From positions 36,899 to 100,898 of the forward strand of contig MNCI01005050.1 of NCBI GenBank assembly GCA_015680685.1: DNA of 64,000 bases. Direction: 5' to 3'. The first letter of the stretch is position 1, and each line of letters starts with the position of its first letter. Under the pieces are notes generated by a model. That model did no database searches. It saw nothing but the letters and a program-made list of their open reading frames with translations, and had not been told where the DNA came from. Positions 24,185 to 35,142 of the stretch are shown one piece after another. This DNA is from Gnetum montanum. Lineage: Eukaryota; Streptophyta; Gnetopsida; Gnetales; Gnetaceae. Both the position numbers and the translations under genes were made by a program.

Positions 24185-24849
24185 CAAATGTATTAAAACT
24201 CTAGAAGCCATAACTTTTGATTCTAAAAGCCCTTTTTGATAAATGAAGAGTCATTTATTATAGAATTAAACTTTTAGGACTCAATGGTAAAGTTATATCC
24301 ATTCCAAGAAACCCTAAAAATTAGTTTTTTTTTACCCCTTACTTGACATAGTGCATCAACACCCTCAAAGCTTCATTTTAGCAAAACTTGAGTATACGAT
24401 GTTCTTTTTCAACATTTGAATAGTCATTTCCAACATTTTTCATCCTTTTGAACTCAATGGTGGGGCCATATTCATCATTTGGGTACCCAATAATTTGATG
24501 ATATCATAAATTGTGCCTAATGAATTTAAATTTTTTGGGACCTTAAGATCTTTTTTGCACATCATTAATTAGACTACCAGATTTGGTGTCTTAAAGGAGG
24601 TAGAAAGATCATTAAGAATTAAGATAATGTCATTAAACATTACTAAATTAGTTGGAGAGTCAGTTGATGTATTAGTATCAAGTGATTATTATTTGATGAA
24701 TCAGTTGATGTAACAGTTGATGAATTAGTTGATGTATCACTTGGATAATTAGTTGATGAAACATAATGATCTTTAAGATGTATATCGATTCATGTTGCAA
24801 TCATATGGAAAAACAACATGGACAATCAAAATATTGTTTCGATAAGAAG
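24185..24849. other. Spacer with AGTTGATG repeats
   Basis: 24656-24765 contains the word AGTTGATG followed by TA(T/A)TA or AATTAG at least five times, an irregular microsatellite-like cluster. The remainder shows no gene. Confidence 0.5.
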
Positions 24850-25985
24850 TATGATACCTATAAAGAGAAATGATCCAGAAGAGAATCCAAGAATGAGAAT
24901 AAAAGTTGCAACATACAACGTTCTTGTAAGATCATTAGCGAGTGAGAAAAAACATTTGTTATGTTCACCATGGGTGTTGGACTAGCATGAACATTGATAT
25001 CCATGCATCTTAGTAGAATTACAAGATTTGGATGTTGATGTTTTATGCTTATAAGAAGTCTTTCCATGGGATTTTTTACACTAATTCCAACTAGACTTGG
25101 AAAAGATGGGATACAAAGGTATTTATAAGAAAAAAGGTTCTTATGGGAGTTCTTCTCTTGAGCCATATAGATTAGCCTATTGCAGAAATCACAACATGGA
25201 TGGTTGTGCAATCTTTTATAAAGAAGCCAAATTTGAATTAGTACAAATATTTGAATGGAGTTTAGAAAATATGATTTTTGAAATTCTCAAACTTCAAGTA
25301 ATGGAAAGGAAAGAATAGTCAAGGTTTTGAAAAAGTCACATAGCTTTGGCAGTAATTCTAAAAATCCATCTAACAATAAGATGTGTATGCATGATTAACA
25401 CACTTTTAATTGCCAAACCAACATGTTTATATGTTAGACTGTGTCAAGGAGCAGATTTGATTAAGTAAATAGAAGAAATTTTAAAGAATAAATTATTCCT
25501 AAGTTATATGCATCCAGTTTCATTTATTCTTTATGGATACTTCAATGTAAAAGTAGGAAGTAGTGCCTATCAATTTTTCAAATATAGATGTGTAAAAGAA
25601 TCCTTGAAAGATGAACTTTATTTGAAGAAGATGTTTCCATCAATTCAACATAAAATTCCATTTGCTAGTGCATATTTTGCTTGCTTCAAATCTTCAATAG
25701 ATAAATCAAATACTAGAATTCAGGAACAAGTGATATTGATGGATAGTACTCATTAAGAACCATAGTTTGCCAATTACTTTGCTATGATTAATGAGGATGG
25801 GTCAAGAACATTCTTCATTAAGACCTTCATTTATATTTGGTACGATTCTTGATTCTTCCAAGTTACCAAGTTACTAGAGTTAATTTATAAAGAAGAAGTT
25901 GAGAAGAGTCAAGATCAAGCCTTGCCCTTCCATACAAGACTATCTGACCATATACCACTTATGGCAGAATTACAATTACTTTCAT
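24850..25985 (+). pseudogene. CCR4-like deadenylase (endonuclease/exonuclease/phosphatase fold) retro-pseudogene
   Basis: Plant CCR4-type proteins shorten mRNA poly(A) tails using a Mg-dependent nuclease fold. Recognisable blocks appear in the family order: VATYNVLVRSLAS at about 24905, CSPWVLD at about 24965, ELQDLDVDVLCL (family then has QEV) at about 25015, GYKGIYKKK at about 25106, and DGCAIFYKEAKFELV at about 25200. These are followed by FILYGYFNVKVGSSAYQFF at about 25520 (family GDFN, with the catalytic Asp changed to Tyr), LPFASAYF-like PFASAYF at about 25665, ANYF near 25773, and the C-terminal SDHIPLMAEL at about 25943 with the catalytic Asp-His pair intact. Stops and frameshifts lie between blocks. 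The blocks run on without intron-sized gaps, so this looks like a processed copy. It lies inside, and in the same direction as, the 21485-27038 LTR element. Confidence 0.8.
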
Positions 25986-26433
25986 CAATTCATAAGGTTA
26001 ATCAAGATCAGAAAGTATCTGACTCTTACTTTTATTGATAACTCTTATTATTTTATTTATTATTTAATTTATATTTTAAATTAGATAAGTAAGATATCTA
26101 AGGTAATGGAAGTTGGGAATAAAGAATTTGCATTGCCTTTACTTGGGTAACTAGATCCAAGTTGTATTTTATGTGATCTTGGTTAGGACTGATGATTAGT
26201 GGTTGGTAGATCTTTAATTCACCTCTTATCATTATCTTAGAAAATGAAGTATTAAGAAAGTAATATTTAATTTTCCATATATTTTTCTCACATATATTTT
26301 GTTTTTAGAATAAGTAAGAAACAACTCCAAGTAAAAAGAAGAAATCAAGTTATTGGAGCATAAGAGCATAACAAAAGCATTGGACCTAGAAAGAGATAAT
26401 GAATTTGGACTTATTCAATGATGAATGAAACCT
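25986..26433. other. 3' internal region of the element
   Basis: AT-rich sequence between the CCR4 pseudogene and the polypurine tract. No coding similarity was seen. Confidence 0.4.
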
Positions 26434-26446
26434 AAAGGGGGTAGAT
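26434..26446 (+). other. Polypurine tract
   Basis: AAAGGGGGTAGAT lies immediately before the 3' LTR, as needed to prime plus-strand DNA synthesis. Confidence 0.8.
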
Positions 26447-27038
26447 TTTCACGTTCCCATTCCCAAATGATGATGCTGCTTAACAAAGATGGTGTCTCTT
26501 CATAACAAGTTATTACTATTATCATAACAAGTCCCGAAAGGGTAGTTGTAATTAAGACCTAAAAAGGTAGTTGCAATTAAGACATAAAAGGGTGCATTGT
26601 AATAATAGATGTGTCTCTTGAGGTAACCTTTGGGGGTTTGACCTAAGGTATTTATACCCGGGCATAGAGGTTGTGCCATCATGGAGTGGAGGAGTTAGTA
26701 CAGGAAAGTTACAGGAGATAGGTGAAGTGGAATAGGATATGGATTGGCCATCCCTTCTAGCTAGTAATAGGCCTAACTATGATGTCAATGCTAGATTGCC
26801 TCTAAGGGACAGATGTTGAAGGAAGGAAAACCATAAGGAAAACTCTTAGAACAAGATAAAGACTCCATTCCTTATCAATAAAGCATTATTTTTTTTCCTG
26901 CACTTTTCTTGTTATTTCCTTTATGCGTAATGTTAAATGTTACATATATTTGACATTTGATACATTGACTTCTTAGCATAATGTCTGATATAAGGTATAT
27001 TTGATGTTTTCTATGACATTTGAAAATGGGATGTCACA
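26447..27038 (+). repeat. 3' LTR of the host-sequence-carrying copia-type element
   Basis: This is the partner of 21485-22025. The start is decayed (TTTCACG against TGTCACA) and the end is GATGTCACA. It contains an internal 27-bp repeat (GGTAGTTGTAATTAAGACCT word twice near 26535-26585). Confidence 0.88.
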
Positions 27039-27052
27039 TTATATATATCTAT

Positions 27053-27528
27053 TGTTAATTTAAACCTTAATTAAGCACAATAAGAAAGTAATAAGAAGTA
27101 GTAGGAATAGAAATTTAAATATGTAATTGGAAGAAATAGACCATGAACACAAGAAATTATCCTAGGGAAAGCTCACAAAAACCCTAGTAATGACTTCAAC
27201 TCCTAACAAGACTTAATTCTAACCATGTATTACAAAAGAATAGAACATATTTAATGGCAAAGTGCTTTGAACTATTGATGCATTGCTCACTCTATCACTT
27301 AGTCACTATTTTCCTTATCTTTACTATACTATTGCTATTGTCATTTTCACATTCTCTCATCTATCACTTATATAGTGATTTACATGCTAAACAAGGATGG
27401 TGACAATAATTAAATAATACAAGTTAGAGAGTAACATATAGGTTAGCTACCAATAATAATTACAACTTGCAACAAATGTTATATTGTAATAATTGGCAGT
27501 TACTTAAAATAAGCAGCACACCTTAACA
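27053..27528 (-). repeat. 3' LTR of the minus-strand copia element
   Basis: It aligns throughout with 32179-32660, for example TTATATAGTGATTTACATGC and TAGGTTAGCTACCAATAAT. The plus-strand ends are TGTTAATTTA and CCTTAACA. Confidence 0.9.
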
Positions 27529-27559
27529 ATTCTTTTACTTCTTGTTTATTTTAAGGCAT

Positions 27560-28437
27560 TATAGCTAGGAGCAACCATTATATTTCACAATTTATCAATT
27601 CAAGTTCTTTCCTACATTAGTTAAACTTATCCATAGGAATTGCTTTAGTCAACATATCCATTGGATTACACTTTGTTTATCAAAAGATATGTGTACTTTC
27701 TTTTTCTCTTGCCCAAAGTCTTTAACTAGTCATTATAGTTAAATTACTCTGTTGATTACTTGAGAAGTTGCTACATACTCCACCCTTGTTGTCGATTATG
27801 TAACATAGCTTTGTCTCTTGTTGATCTAGATGATCACACATGTGTTTATTTTAAAAACATATCTACTTGTGGATTTTCAATGATCTAGATCACCTCTCCA
27901 ATCTACATCCACAAAGCAATGTAATCAAAAGGAACTTTTCTTATAATAGATGATAAAATTAAAAGTACATCAAAGATGCCTAAGAATTCTTTTAACAACC
28001 ATCTAATGTTCCTTATCATGATTAGACATAAAGCTACTTACAACTCCCATTGCATATCTAATATCAGGCCTAGTACAAACCATTGCATAAATGAGGTTGC
28101 TTCAAACATTAGCATAAGGGATTTTTCTCATTTTCTTCATTTCTTCATTTGTTCCAAGGCATTGCTCCATTGATACTTTCATGCCCATAGGTAATGGTGT
28201 GTTTACCAACTTACAATCCTACATATTATATTTTTCTAAGATTTTAGTAACATATGTGGATTGATCAAGCCATAACATTTGACCTTTTCTATCTCTTTTA
28301 ATTTCTATGTCCAAGATTTTCCTTGTAGAACTAAGCTCCTTCATGTAAAATTGAGATGATAGTTGATATTTTAGCTTAGTGAATTCTTGCATATTATTCC
28401 TTGCTATCAACATATCATCAATATACAATAGCACTAT
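27560..28437 (-). pseudogene. Copia RT C-terminal part and RNase H (pseudogene)
   Basis: Downstream part of the polyprotein. LLYIDDMLIA, the RT active site (YxDD form), is at about 28405-28434 and is followed by YQLSSQFYMKEL and STRKILDIEI. Next come WLDQSTYVTKIL and the typical RYAMGVVSSFMSNHDKEHW at about 27995-28050. The RNase H remnant includes VDVDWRGD and RQSYVTxSTTRVEY at about 27770-27850. An open stretch of 71 codons survives at 28219-28434, and stops are frequent further on. It continues the reading frame of the 30120-30700 piece once the inserted LTR is disregarded. Confidence 0.88.
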
Positions 28438-30119
28438 TGAAACACCACCAAACTTAGGCTCCTGGGTCTTAATTGCAAATTTGGCTGTGTCAAAACTTGG
28501 AAAAATTGTCTAAGTGTTGAGACTATGCTGCCACTGTTGGGACTATGCTCCAGAGTGTAGTTAGTGTAGTTGACATAAACAGTCCAAATTCACAAATTTT
28601 TTTAAAGTGTTAATAGTAGCTGCAAATTTTTCTAAGTGTCCTTACTACACTCACCCTACTGGGACTACACTCTAGAGCATAGTCAGCCTTGGAATGACCA
28701 GTTTTGCAAATTTTCCTAAGTGCCAAGCTAGAGGCTAATGAGCATGGTTGGGATGGATGAAATAGTTTGGTAGATTTTCTAACTCCTAAGCCTACACTCC
28801 CTACTATGCTCTAGAGTGTAGTTAGTGTAGTATGCATGAGCATGTCATCTCTACCAATTTTTTTCCAAGTGTTAGGGCTGCACTCACACCTTTGGGACTA
28901 TGCTCTAGAGAGTAGCTAGTGTAGTCTACACAAAGCATCATTTTTTGGTAAGATTTACCTAACTCCTTGGGCTACCCTCTAGAGAGTAGTTAGCGTAGTC
29001 TAGCAGAACTACCTTCAGAAGCCCCCATAACTTAGCACTAGCTTGCATCTCAGCTCCAACATTCCTTCAGTAAGTAAGATCAACAATGTTCATTTCTTTT
29101 GCATCCCTTATTTACCCCTAAATTTTACATATGCTTGACACCTCCCAAGAGAGTGGGCAACATAGTCCCAAAGAGTAGTCTCCAAATTACACTATTTTGC
29201 ATTATTGTCAGGTACTTTGTGGTCTATTTGGCATTCGCATTCGCAGTCTTGGCAGTGTAGTCATAGTGTGGTAGTTTTATAGGGTCCATTGGAGCATTGT
29301 ATTAAAACACCATTTTGCTTCAGTGGAAGCGTAGTTGGGGTGAGCATAGTCCCAGCTACCCCTCTACCACATGGTGCCTGATCCGTGATTTATGCTAACC
29401 CTAACCCTATAAATACCCCTGCACTTCATGTTTTAGGGGTTGGAATTTTCATTTAGTCGTTGGAATTTTGGCATTGACACTCTTGCACTTGAATAGCCTT
29501 CGCATCTTGACAAAACTTTGGAACACCATCAAACACTATTGCATACCACCATGGCACTATTGTACATCACCTAGCACACTGCTAACCACTACAGCTTGTA
29601 GGATATTATGGTAGCCAACTCAGTAGGCTTAGGCTCAATGGCGGATGTCAGTTCTTCATAGCTAGACACCTTGAGATTGTGACTACACTTGCGTATTGCA
29701 CTTGTTGTACACTGTGTACCTCCTAAACTTTCCTTTGTAATTGACTATGCTCCCCCTTGTTTAGGGTGGTTCCGCTTTTCCTTTTGCCGACATCTTGCAT
29801 GTTTTTAGCATTTTGTCTCACATTTTAGTGTTTTATTCACATTTTTCACTATTTAAGCACATATTCACTCATTCGCACACTTAGTTTTGTGCCCAAAACA
29901 CCTACTACACTCACACCTACGAACATCATGAAATACCGTATAAAGCCCATAACACTCATTCCATTGTAACACCCATAAGTCCCAATTTGATCGACAAGAC
30001 CATCTTCGGAACCCTACTTCTATTTTCTAGTAGGCCCTTGCATGGGATTGGGGTCAAGACTGTGCAATTGTGGACCTCTTGGTGTCTCGTTCCAGCCTCC
30101 AACATTTTTGGTTGCTACA
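28438..30119 (+). mobile_element. Solo LTR (1682 bp) nested in copia reverse transcriptase
   Basis: It begins TGAAACACC and ends GTTGCTACA (TG...CA). It is flanked by an exact 5-bp duplication ACTAT at 28433-28437 and 30120-30124. Omitting the insert and one pentamer restores the RT frame across the junction (…QTCLIV then LLYIDD…). A TATAAATA box at 29408 gives plus orientation. The first kilobase contains irregular repeats of GGGACTATGCTCTAGAG and TAGTTAGTGTAGT words at roughly 28540, 28661, 28800, 28893 and 28970. No internal domain or second LTR is present. Confidence 0.9.
29408..29415 (+). promoter_or_regulatory. TATA box of the nested solo LTR
   Basis: TATAAATA followed by ACCCCTGCACTTCA is a good plant core promoter sequence about 970 bp into the LTR. 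The U3-R border is expected about 30 bp downstream. Confidence 0.6.
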
Positions 30120-30715
30120 ACTATTAAACAGGTTTGTGAATCTTTCTTTAGATAAATACAAGGATCATTATCAGCCCTTACAAAAGAAAACCTTATCATC
30201 CAAGAATCAAATTTCATATATCACATCCTAGGGGATTATTTCAACATATATAAATATTTTATGAAGTGACATATCATGTTCTTTTTTTCATTAGCCACAT
30301 AACCTTTAGGCTATTACATGTAGATTTCTTCATCAAAATTTCCATGAGGAAATGTAATCTTAACATCTATATTCCTAAGTTCAAGATCCAAGGTAGCCAT
30401 AAAGGACATTAGAGATCTTATGGATATTAATTTTACCACTTGTGCAAAATATTCATCATAATCTATACTATCCTTTTGAGAGTATCCTTTTGCTACCAGC
30501 CTTGCCTTGTATACTCATTCTTTTACCCTGAAAAGCCATCCATACGCAATAGGTTTTCTTCTAGAAGGAAGTTTAACAAGTTTGCATATCATGTTTTTTA
30601 GTACTAATTTCATTTCCTTATCCATAGCATTTTTTCAAACTTTATTAACTTTTAAATTACAACCTTCTTTATAGGTTTGAAGAGCATCATTAATACACAA
30701 AACATATAAATCTAA
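30120..30715 (-). pseudogene. Copia reverse transcriptase N-terminal part (pseudogene)
   Basis: The minus-strand translation from about 30640 reads AMDKEMKLVLKN, then RRKPIAYGWLFRVKE, VYKARLVAKGYSQKDSIDYD at about 30450-30510, and ISIRSLMSFMATLDLELRNIDVKITFPHG at about 30310-30420. FDSWMIRFSFVRADNDPCIYLKKDSQTCLIV follows at about 30125-30215. This is the RVT_2 pattern of Ty1/copia RT. The enzyme would copy element RNA to DNA. Frameshifts and stops are present, and the active-site half lies beyond the nested LTR. Confidence 0.88.
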
Positions 30716-30935
30716 ATACTTAGGTATTTGTTTTACTTGACTTGACCTTCTTAATGACTGATCTTCTTATTAAGGTAGATCTTACCTATCATTAGATTCA
30801 TCCTCAACTTGTTTTACAACTTTAGTTACATTTTTTTCTTGAAGAATCTAGATGGACTTTTATCCCACATGTTCAAATATTCTATGCCATAGATTCATGG
30901 TGAAGTTATCTTTTCAAGTATAAAGGACTTTAGCT

Positions 30936-31400
30936 TTACCACCCACTGTAACACCATCTAGTTGCTAGTCTTCCACTTCCTTCTTTATATGCTATAGTTA
31001 TGATAGATTTTCCTAGAAAAATTATACATCTCTTATTTCTAAATAATACATGCAGGTGAAAATCATCAAAATCAGCCACAAATAATAAGTTTTTGGTAAG
31101 TTCAAGGATCTGATATAGCTTTGGAATTATAATTATTCTACCATCACAAGATAACTTTACTTTACCATAGCCATTTACTATACATATTTCATCATTCCCA
31201 AGAATAATGGTAGAAGACATAGCTTCATGGTATTTAAAAAACCATTCTCTTCTAGGTGTAAAGCTATATGAAGTACCTGAATCAATATATTACTAATTAC
31301 AATTAGAGTTACCTCGAGTTGTGACTGCACACAAGTCTAGTATTTCTTCATCAATATTTTTCTTAGAAGAATCAAATCCAACATCTTTCTCCTTTTCCTT
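30936..31400 (-). pseudogene. Copia protease/GAG-pre-integrase region (pseudogene)
   Basis: A 94-codon open stretch at 30936-31220 reads STIILGNDEICIVNGYGKVKL, then IPKLYQILELTKNLLFVADF. This corresponds to the region after the copia aspartic protease (family pattern of a Gly-x-Gly loop followed by VPxLxxNLLSV). The integrase core expected next is not recognisable, and about 30720-30930 gives only short broken pieces, so integrase is probably deleted. Confidence 0.7.
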
Positions 31401-32164
31401 AAGAAATTTGTAATCCCTTTTCAATTGGCCATGATTCCTACAATTTCAATACTTTGGTGTTCTCTTGGAAGCATCATTAGAAAAGTTCTTCAATTTACTT
31501 GATTATTATTTTCTTGGTCCTTTAATTACGAATGCTTTAGTAGGCGTAGGCTTACAACACTTTCTTTGAAGTTCTTTAATTATCAAATTTTCTACAACTT
31601 TATCAAGTTTTAAAGAGGCACTTGCATTAGTAATATTTTGAATAATATTTTCCCATGAATGAGGAAGTGATTATAACAAGATAATACGTTAATCTTCTTC
31701 ATCCATCTTACTATCAGTTAATTATACTTGTTTCATAATGGTATTGAAAGCAATAAGATGAGATGCAATATTATCATTTTCATATAGTTTTAACATTAAT
31801 AATTACCTTTTAAGATGCAATTTATTTGAGTACAAGCTAGATTAATATATCTTATAGCATCTCATAATCCCTTTGTAGCCTTTTCATCTTGTAAATTTAT
31901 AAGCACAAGATTAGAAACACCTTTACAAATTGTTCTCAAAGCTAGACAATCTAACTCATTATATTCTTCAATTTTGATGATCTCTAGTTTAATTTCAGTA
32001 ATACATACATCTTGTTTCTTTTCAACCAGCAAATCTTCCATCCCTAGCTTTCAAAAATTGTAGTTACTTCCATTGAACTTTTCTATTTCTTCAATGTACT
32101 TAACACCACTTACCATTTCAATGCACTTAACAAGATAAGAGGCTTCACAATCAAATCAACCTTT
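31401..32164 (-). pseudogene. Copia gag with decayed zinc knuckle (pseudogene)
   Basis: The N-terminal gag block at about 32100-31990 reads IEKFNGSNYNF then MEDLLVEKK, matching the UBN2-type start. LKLDKVVENLIIKELQ lies at about 31565-31640. The CCHC knuckle near 31430 is damaged (first Cys to Tyr plus a stop). Many stops are present. Confidence 0.7.
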
Positions 32165-32175
32165 CTTTGATACCA
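32165..32175 (-). other. Primer-binding site, initiator tRNA-Met
   Basis: The minus strand reads TGGTATCAAAG, 3 bp inside the LTR edge. Confidence 0.85.
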
Positions 32176-32178
32176 ATT

Positions 32179-32660
32179 TATAAATTTACACCTTGATTAA
32201 GTACAATAATAAAATAGCAACAAATGACATAAATAGAAACTCATTAATAGAATTAGAAGAAATGCACCAAGAATAGAAGAAATTATCTTGGGAAAAGCTT
32301 GCGAATACCCCAACAATAGCTTTAGATTCTAGCAAGCCTTAATTCTAACCAAGCATTATAAGAGAACAGAGCATATTCAATGGCAAAGTACCTTGAACAA
32401 TTAATGACTTTTTCACTCTCTCACTTGATAAGTGTTTTCCTTACCTTTTCTATTCTATTACCATTGTTATTTCCCCTTCCTCTCATCCATTACTTATATA
32501 GTGATTTACATGCTAAACAAGGATTATGGTAATAATTTAATAATAGGAAGTTAAATATAGTGGTTATGTATAGGTTAGCTACCAATAATGATTATAACTT
32601 GTACCAACTATTACATTGCAATAATTGGCAGTTGCTAAAAATAAGCAACACACCTAAACA
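32179..32660 (-). repeat. 5' LTR of the minus-strand copia element
   Basis: It aligns with 27053-27528. Its inner end has lost the canonical G (TATAAATTT against TGTTAATTT). Confidence 0.9.
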
Positions 32661-32900
32661 TCTACAAATTACTTTATATCAACATAATCATCATGTTCTA
32701 TCAATATTCTCTTCAACATGACTTTCATGTATTTTGTATTAGCCAAAACTAGATAATGAATGGAAGTTGCTTAAAATATGCAACACACAGCAACATCTAC
32801 AACTTACTTTATACTAAAATAACCATCATTTCCTATCAATATTCTCTCCAACATGACTTTATTATATTTCATACTAGCCAAAACTACATAATAAATAATC
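32628..32900 (+). repeat. 137-bp tandem duplication across the LTR/flank junction
   Basis: 32628-32764 and 32765-32900 align (GCAACACAC…AACATCTACAA, TATCAATATTCTCTYCAACA, TAGCCAAAACTA). The unit starts within the last 33 bp of the 5' LTR and includes flanking DNA, so the duplication followed the insertion. Confidence 0.85.
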
Positions 32901-35142
32901 AAGTCCCTTATCATAAGTGGGTTTTATATATAGTCTTAAAAAATCAATGAAGATACACTTTTTTTAAAAGAAATTACTCAATTTTGGGCTATTGCATCTT
33001 GAATCCAAGTCCTTCAAGAAAATAACCATATGAACTAACCAACTAGGCAAGAACTAACTAGTTGGGTAAGAGCTTATGCTTGAAGGTACACATTTATTAT
33101 AACCTAGGTCCTAACTATTTTAATACTTGATAAAGACAAGAGCACACATTACCCTTCATCTTTATATAAAAAATAATGGCAACTGTGGATGGGTCGAGTC
33201 TCCCAATGTTAGCCTTCAATTGTTATGAAAATAATGTTTTTTAATGTCATCACAACCATCATAATAATAAATTGTGATCAATAATATTCTAGTTATGTGA
33301 AACTGGTGGTACAATTTTTCCAATTATGTGTATTTGGTTATGTAAAACTGGTGGTACAACTAGTTTAGCTATATATTTATAATATATATCTACAAGTTGG
33401 CTAAGAGAATATTTTTTCTATTTTAAAAAGTTAGATTTATTGATTTTAAAAAAAATAAATTATGTAATATAGGATGAAAAAATTGAGAAATATAATTTAG
33501 TATTATGTAATTAAGTCCTTGAGGGTTATGAATAAAAGTTACATAACTCTTCTTTTGTTTTTTTACTTTTTATTATAGATAAAATATATATTATTTAGTA
33601 TTATATGATTAGGCCCCTAGAATGTTATGGAAAAAATATATATTATTTATATTTACAAAAGTATGACTGGTAGTCGGCCTCTCAACCAAAATTATTTTGG
33701 TTCTATGAAATTGGTGATACAATGGATGTGAAATCATTAGGAATTCTAACTCTCAATTCTATAAATGATAGAGGATATATTGAAAATGTGTTTTGATGTT
33801 CCACTTCTTCCATCACATAAGATGATTACATGTAAGCATGGAAATAATGTAATAAACACTTCATCCCATTTATAAATTAAGGGTGTGAAAAATTGAATTT
33901 ATTGATTAGACTTAGAGTTTCCAACAAATGTATGTAGAGTTGATTGACCAATCTTGCTATCATATATGACTTACTAAAATACTATAAGTAATATAAACCA
34001 TTACATCTCCTTCTCAAGCTATCTAATCATGGTTTACTTCAAATGAGGAGATTCTTGAAAATCCTATTTGTAGTTAATTTTCTTGTCCACACATCTATTA
34101 TAGAGGACTTTAACATGTTCTTTGGGAAAAGTTGTTGAAAAAGAAATATGGCCTAATTTACATTATTGGATTAGGTATAATGTGTGCATACATCAAAATC
34201 TTGACCATTCTAATATACCTAGTAAGAATATAACTGTGACTTCATCATTATTTCCTTGGATTACCATTTTCTACATCAAATTTTGTGTAATGTAGCCTAT
34301 TCTATTGTAGTATTAATCATCATGATTAAGAAAGATTATATTGAATAAGTAACACTAAAATCATCCTATGAAAATTTATTATTAATGATCTTGTATTTTC
34401 ATTCCAATCCTTTATGGCTATATTTTTATCTCAAACAAATACAAGACAGAAGTATGATGTTAATTAACAAATATACTAAGGTATGATGTTAACATATCCA
34501 TTTCCTAAATTGTGAGTTTAATATGAAGGATTATAAAGCTTTATCTATCTATTCTAAGGGAAGAGGTTCTAATGATAAAATGCATCATTATTATTTAATG
34601 AATGACAATATTTCTCTCTCTTTATCATCTTTAATGATCAAAGAATCAATGTTAGTTTGGTAATTTTCCTTCCTATTTAAACCCTTTTAGAAATTTTCCA
34701 TTTAGGCCTAAGATCATTATGATTATAGAATAATGTTCCTAAGTCTCTAAGATAACTAGAATCATTTTATTGTTATTACTATTAGTTATCTTGCTATTCA
34801 AAAATAAGGCTTTGTGTGAGAAAAATCTTCAAATTTTAGAAATCACGTCCTTAGCCTCCATGATGGATGAGCTCAACTCTAGAAGCACACATGTTTTCAA
34901 ACAAGTGAAATTAGAGGTCTACTTCACAAGATATCATGAATGTACTAGAATATTGAAAATCATAAGAATTAAACATTTGAGGTTTTGAAGTGGTGAAGAA
35001 ATAGGATATTTGAATATAATTCAATAAAAAAGAATTAACAATCAATCAAAATTACTGAGAAATTGATCCCAAAATCATGCATAAATTTAGGGATGGTGCT
35101 CATGATGTTCTTAAATGTGTGAGATTAGTTCAAAATCATGAT
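32901..35142. other. Unassigned AT-rich region
   Basis: A short direct repeat GTTATGTRAAACTGGTGGTA occurs near 33290 and 33335. 34620-34765 resembles 50080-50220. No gene, RNA or element end was recognised. Confidence 0.4.

Larger units (their letters stand above)
21485..27038 (+). mobile_element. Non-autonomous copia-type LTR retrotransposon carrying host sequences
   Basis: Two direct LTRs (21485-22025 and 26447-27038), an initiator-Met primer site after the left LTR and a polypurine tract before the right one define a plus-strand element of about 5.55 kb. The flanking pentamers GTATA (21480-21484) and TTATA (27039-27043) differ at one base and are a likely target-site duplication. The interior has no recognisable gag, integrase or reverse transcriptase. 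Instead it holds GC-rich tandem repeats, a 5S-rRNA-derived stretch and an intronless CCR4-like nuclease pseudogene on the same strand as the element. It would have depended on proteins from another copia element. LTR divergence is considerable, so insertion is old. Confidence 0.85.
27053..32660 (-). mobile_element. Ty1/copia retrotransposon with nested solo LTR
   Basis: Direct LTRs at 27053-27528 and 32179-32660 flank a minus-strand interior. The primer site lies just inside the right LTR, and coding remnants run gag, protease-proximal region, RT, RNase H from right to left. The flanks TCTAT (27048-27052) and TCTAC (32661-32665) are a one-mismatch target-site duplication. A 1682-bp solo LTR interrupts the RT. 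Most of the integrase appears deleted. The element starts only 14 bp from the end of the previous LTR element. Confidence 0.9.

Noticed and set aside
25200-25260. Cys/His residues in the 25097-25318 frame as a zinc finger
   Set aside because: The segment aligns with the conserved DGCAIF block of CCR4-type nucleases, which explains it better.
29397-29408. CTAACCCTAACCCT as an interstitial telomere repeat
   Set aside because: Only two short units next to an LTR TATA box, so coincidence is sufficient.
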